From SOKG01 sp964502665 (GTDB lineage: Bacteria; Chloroflexota; Dehalococcoidia; SZUA-161): a DNA stretch of 8,000 nucleotides. The notes under the pieces are model-generated. The model ran no database searches. It was not told the DNA's origin and saw nothing but the letters and a program-made list of their open reading frames with translations. Positions 5,825 to 8,000 of the stretch are shown here, piece by piece; position 1 is the stretch's first letter; each line of letters begins with the position of its first letter. Both the position numbers and the translations under genes were made by a program. The stretch lies in assembly GCA_964502665.1 (NCBI GenBank), contig CAZCXP010000118.1, positions 1-8,000 of the forward strand, in the 5' to 3' direction.

Positions 5825-6595
5825 ATGGAGATCAGGGTATTGGGAGCACACAATGTTGAGTCGGCGACCACCAGGCTGACGTCCTTGCTCATCGACGACG
5901 TTCTCGCAGTGGACGCTGGGGCACTCACCTCCAGCCTCTCCCTTTCAGAGCAGGAGAAGGTGACTTCTATTCTGCTCACCCACTGCCACTATGATCATGT
6001 GAGGGATGTCGCTGCTATCGCACTCAGTATCTCTTATTTCCGGAAGACTATCAGGGTCTATTCCCAGGCGAGCACGCTGGATGCTATCTCCAACAATATA
6101 CTCAACGGTGTTATCTATCCCGATTTCACCGAGATACCTGCCCCTAACCCTCCCCTGAGATTCTGCCCGCTGGAGCCTCACAGGGTCGAGGATATAGACG
6201 GTTACAAGGTACTGGCAGTTCCGGTGAAGCACGCTGTCCCCACGGTGGGCTATCAGATTACTTCTGGCGAGGGAAAGAGCTTCTTCTATAGTGGGGATAC
6301 GGGGCCTGGTTTATCTGCCTGCTGGGAACACATATCGCCACAGTTGCTCATCATGGATGTGACCCTGCCCAATAGACTGGAGGAGCACGCTGTCTCCGGT
6401 GGACACCTTGACCCTCGCCTGCTCGGGGAGGAGTTGGCCGGGTTCAAGAAAACCAAGGGCTATCTCCCCCCAGTGGTGGTTATCCACGTCAGCCCCATGT
6501 TTGAGGGCGAGATCAAGGAAGAAGTGGAACAGGTAGCGAAGCAGCTAGGGGCGAACGTAACCCTGAGCTACGAGGGTATGAGGCTGAACCTATAA
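5825..6595 (+). CDS. Metallo-beta-lactamase-fold hydrolase, class II cyclic-nucleotide phosphodiesterase-like
   Basis: 256 residues with the di-metal hydrolase fold, probably cytoplasmic as no signal peptide is seen. The metal motif is H53-C-H55-Y-D57-H58 in LLTHCHYDHV. Later ligands fit the fold: H136 in PVKHAVPT, D158 in FYSGDTGPG, and H221 in VVIHVSPM. H194 in SGGHLDP recalls the GHL motif of class II cAMP phosphodiesterases (yeast PDE1 type), as does the overall order and length. I infer a phosphodiesterase or RNase Z-like relative, but the first motif differs from the classic HxHLDH form, so substrate is open. GGAGAAAGGA-like purines lie about 10 nt before ATG 5825. A weak TTACAC (5774-5779) with CATAAC (5796-5801) could be its promoter. 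It stands alone after a repeat block and is convergent with the acyl-CoA dehydrogenase. Confidence 0.82.
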   Translation: MEIRVLGAHNVESATTRLTSLLIDDVLAVDAGALTSSLSLSEQEKVTSILLTHCHYDHVRDVAAIALSISYFRKTIRVYSQASTLDAISNNILNGVIYPDFTEIPAPNPPLRFCPLEPHRVEDIDGYKVLAVPVKHAVPTVGYQITSGEGKSFFYSGDTGPGLSACWEHISPQLLIMDVTLPNRLEEHAVSGGHLDPRLLGEELAGFKKTKGYLPPVVVIHVSPMFEGEIKEEVEQVAKQLGANVTLSYEGMRLNL

Positions 6596-6626
6596 TTTCT
6601 CAATCGGTGGAAGGGGCAAGTCCAGT

Positions 6627-6730
6627 GTCATTGCGAGCGAAGCGAAGCAATCTCGGTCTCCTTTGCTCTCGTCTACCCGAGGGATTGCTTCGTCGCCCCT
6701 TCGACCGGCTCAGGGCTCCTCGCAATGACA
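6627..6730. repeat. Palindromic MITE/REP-like intergenic repeat, copy B
   Basis: The ends are a perfect 12-bp inverted repeat, TGTCATTGCGAG (6627-6638) and CTCGCAATGACA (6719-6730). Inner arms CGAAGCAATC (6643-6652) and GATTGCTTCG (6683-6692) also match perfectly. The right arm holds an extra TTCGACCGGCTCAGGGCTC (6700-6718) with no counterpart on the left. From memory, repeats of this CATTGCGAG...CTCGCAATG type are scattered in many Chloroflexota and deltaproteobacterial genomes. It fills most of the 146 nt between two convergent genes, so it could form stem-loops at the 3' end of both transcripts. No transposase or flanking direct repeat is visible. Confidence 0.8.
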
Positions 6731-6741
6731 TAAGGAAGTCG

Positions 6742-7875
6742 CTAGAGGCCCATCTGGCGCGCTACTAGCTCGAGGTGGTAATCGGCATCGCCGAAAGCGA
6801 TTTCCATCGCCTTGGCACGGCGGTAATAAAGCTGCATGTCGTGGTCCTGGGTAATACCGATTCCCCCATGAATTTGGATGCCCTCGACGCAAGCCGTTCG
6901 ATAGGTCTCACAGGTCCAAGCTTTCGCTATTGAGACGTCCTTTTTGCAGGGCAGCCCCTGGCTCAGCTTCCAGGCCGTCTGGTAGGTGATATCCCTCGCG
7001 CCGGCGACATCGGTCGCCATATCAGCGCACTTGTGTTGGATAGCCTGGAAGCTCCCGATGGGTCGGGCGAACTGAACCCTTTCCTTGGCGTAGTCGGTCG
7101 ACATTTCCAGGACCTGCTGGGCACCACCTACCATCAAGGGACATAGGGCAAACGCTGCCTGCTCCATAACGTCCTCCACTATCTCCCACCCCTTGTCGAG
7201 CTCACCGAGCATGTTGGATTTGGGAACGTGCACCTTATCGAAAACGACCTCGCACTGCTTATCGGCGGTGAACGTTTTCAGCAGGGTGCAGCCAACACCC
7301 GTGCTCCTGGCGTCCACCAGGAAGAGGGTTATGCCGTTGCGCTTATCGTCACCGTCCTTGGTCCTGGTCACACATAGCAGATAATCGGCGACCTGGGCAT
7401 CTGCAACAAAAAGCTTGGTCCCGCTGATGACGAAACTGTCTCCCTCAGGGACCGCTCGAACCGTGATGTCCGCCGCATCGTAACTGGCGCTGGCTTCGGT
7501 AAGCGCCAGGCTTAGTATCAGCTCCCCTTTTGCTACCTTGGGCAGCAGTTCCTTTTTCTGCTCTTCGCTGCCCCATCTCAAGATAGTCAACCCGCCGCAG
7601 ACGACTGTGGAGAGGAAAGGACCGGGAACGAGCGCCCTGCCCATCTCCTCGAGGAGGATGGTGAGATCGAGGAAACTCAGCCCGCTGCCGCCGTATTCCT
7701 CAGGGAAGACCAAGCCCATCCACCCCAGGTCCGCCATCTTCTGCCACAGCTCGGGCGAATAGCCCTTCTCATCCTGCTCCATTTCGCGTACCAGTGTCTT
7801 CGGGCATTCCTTCGCCAGGAAATCGCGGGCCGTATTACCCAGCATTTCCTGCTCTTCGCTAAGGGCGTAATCCAT
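6742..7875 (-). CDS. Acyl-CoA dehydrogenase family protein, possibly a non-catalytic or unusual subunit
   Basis: 377 residues. Acyl-CoA dehydrogenases are cytoplasmic FAD enzymes that oxidise acyl-CoA to 2-enoyl-CoA. The three regions are present: N-terminal helices (MDYALSEEQEM; LGWMGLVFPEEYGG at 50-63), a middle strand domain with the FAD-binding LTEASASYD (125-133), and C-terminal helices with RPIGSFQAIQHKCADM (271-286) and IQIHGGIGITQDHD (333-346). The glutamate used by medium-chain enzymes, in the YEG position, is F361 here (AMEIAFGDAD), and the helix-G position used by isovaleryl-CoA and long-chain enzymes aligns by eye with A240. Such subunits in mycobacteria pair with a catalytic partner; a partner could lie upstream, beyond 8000. 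ATG 7875 is preceded by GGAGG (7885-7881) with 5-nt spacing; longer in-frame starts add an unrelated N terminus. Substrate unknown. Confidence 0.9.
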   Translation of the reverse strand: MDYALSEEQEMLGNTARDFLAKECPKTLVREMEQDEKGYSPELWQKMADLGWMGLVFPEEYGGSGLSFLDLTILLEEMGRALVPGPFLSTVVCGGLTILRWGSEEQKKELLPKVAKGELILSLALTEASASYDAADITVRAVPEGDSFVISGTKLFVADAQVADYLLCVTRTKDGDDKRNGITLFLVDARSTGVGCTLLKTFTADKQCEVVFDKVHVPKSNMLGELDKGWEIVEDVMEQAAFALCPLMVGGAQQVLEMSTDYAKERVQFARPIGSFQAIQHKCADMATDVAGARDITYQTAWKLSQGLPCKKDVSIAKAWTCETYRTACVEGIQIHGGIGITQDHDMQLYYRRAKAMEIAFGDADYHLELVARQMGL

Positions 7876-7880
7876 ACTCT

Positions 7881-7885
7881 CCTCC
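7881..7885 (-). promoter_or_regulatory. Ribosome binding site that fixes the acyl-CoA dehydrogenase start
   Basis: On the - strand GGAGG is followed by 5 nt and ATG 7875. An in-frame ATG at 7887 overlaps this site and the still longer starts read through a repeat-like region, so 7875 is preferred. Confidence 0.65.
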
Positions 7886-7953
7886 ATTCCTGATGTAAGA
7901 CGCATTGAACCGTTGCGCATGGACCCTGAGTAAGCACCAAATCGGAAGCGTAG

Positions 7954-8000
7954 CGTTGCCACTCCTGTGGCAACGGATTCTTCGTCGTGACAGGAGTCAC
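7954..8000. repeat. Nested inverted repeats upstream of the acyl-CoA dehydrogenase
   Basis: CGTTGCCAC (7954-7962) pairs perfectly with GTGGCAACG (7967-7975) around a TCCT loop. GTGAC (7987-7991) pairs with GTCAC (7996-8000) around AGGA. In addition ACTCCTGT (7961-7968) is complementary to ACAGGAGT (7990-7997), so the two hairpins could exchange partners. The element may continue past the window end. No -35/-10 pair was convincing for the - strand gene in 7876-8000, and an open frame that crosses this stretch looks like a shadow. Confidence 0.5.

Noticed and set aside
5583..5859. Open frames on both strands across 5583-5859
   Set aside because: Their proline-, arginine- and glycine-rich products come from the palindromic repeat block, a common source of false small proteins.
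6710..6892. Open frame of 60 codons on the - strand
   Set aside because: It joins part of repeat copy B to an out-of-frame reading of the acyl-CoA dehydrogenase.
7677..8000. Open frame of 107 codons on the - strand reaching the window end
   Set aside because: It mostly overlaps the acyl-CoA dehydrogenase in another frame and its N-terminal part is translated inverted repeat.

Overview
This is a bacterial chromosomal fragment of moderate to slightly high G+C (judged by eye). It carries eight protein-coding genes and is unusually rich in short palindromic repeats between them. The gene set suggests an anaerobe or facultative anaerobe that handles acyl-CoA compounds: a 2-hydroxyacyl-CoA dehydratase/benzoyl-CoA reductase-type activase, and an acyl-CoA dehydrogenase of the type seen in large acyl-CoA-degrading gene sets. 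Together with the repeat style, this resembles Chloroflexota (Dehalococcoidia-like) or deltaproteobacterial metagenome genomes. That placement is inference. A run of exactly 100 N shows that the sequence is a scaffold.

Layout. Positions 1-116 hold a degenerate palindromic repeat. A good sigma70-type promoter (177-205) follows, then a leader of about 195 nt with hairpin potential. The + strand then carries an activase ATPase with a cysteine-rich tail (407-1387), plsX (1365-2366, overlapping the activase by 23 nt), thioredoxin (2397-2723), an assembly gap (2758-2857), thioredoxin reductase (2916-3842), a CorA-type metal transporter (3866-4864) and a YhhQ/VUT queuosine-precursor transporter (4871-5572). 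All of these point the same way with short spacing, so they may form one or two operons, but the gap breaks the proof between trxA and trxB. A 250-nt intergenic repeat block (to about 5773) precedes a metallo-beta-lactamase-fold hydrolase (5825-6595). A second clear copy of the palindromic repeat family lies at 6627-6730, between this gene and the convergent acyl-CoA dehydrogenase (7875-6742, - strand). The last 125 nt hold inverted repeats and no recognised gene.

How the genes fit together. Thioredoxin and its reductase form a complete NADPH-to-disulfide chain. PlsX makes acyl-phosphate for phospholipid synthesis. CorA and YhhQ import divalent metal ions and queuosine precursors. The activase would need a dehydratase or reductase partner, and none is in the window. 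I did not find a clear new multi-gene system. The points most worth a second look are the activase's cysteine tail, the acyl-CoA dehydrogenase that lacks a glutamate at both known catalytic positions, the structured leader in front of the activase, and a repeat family that appears in at least two and probably three intergenic regions.
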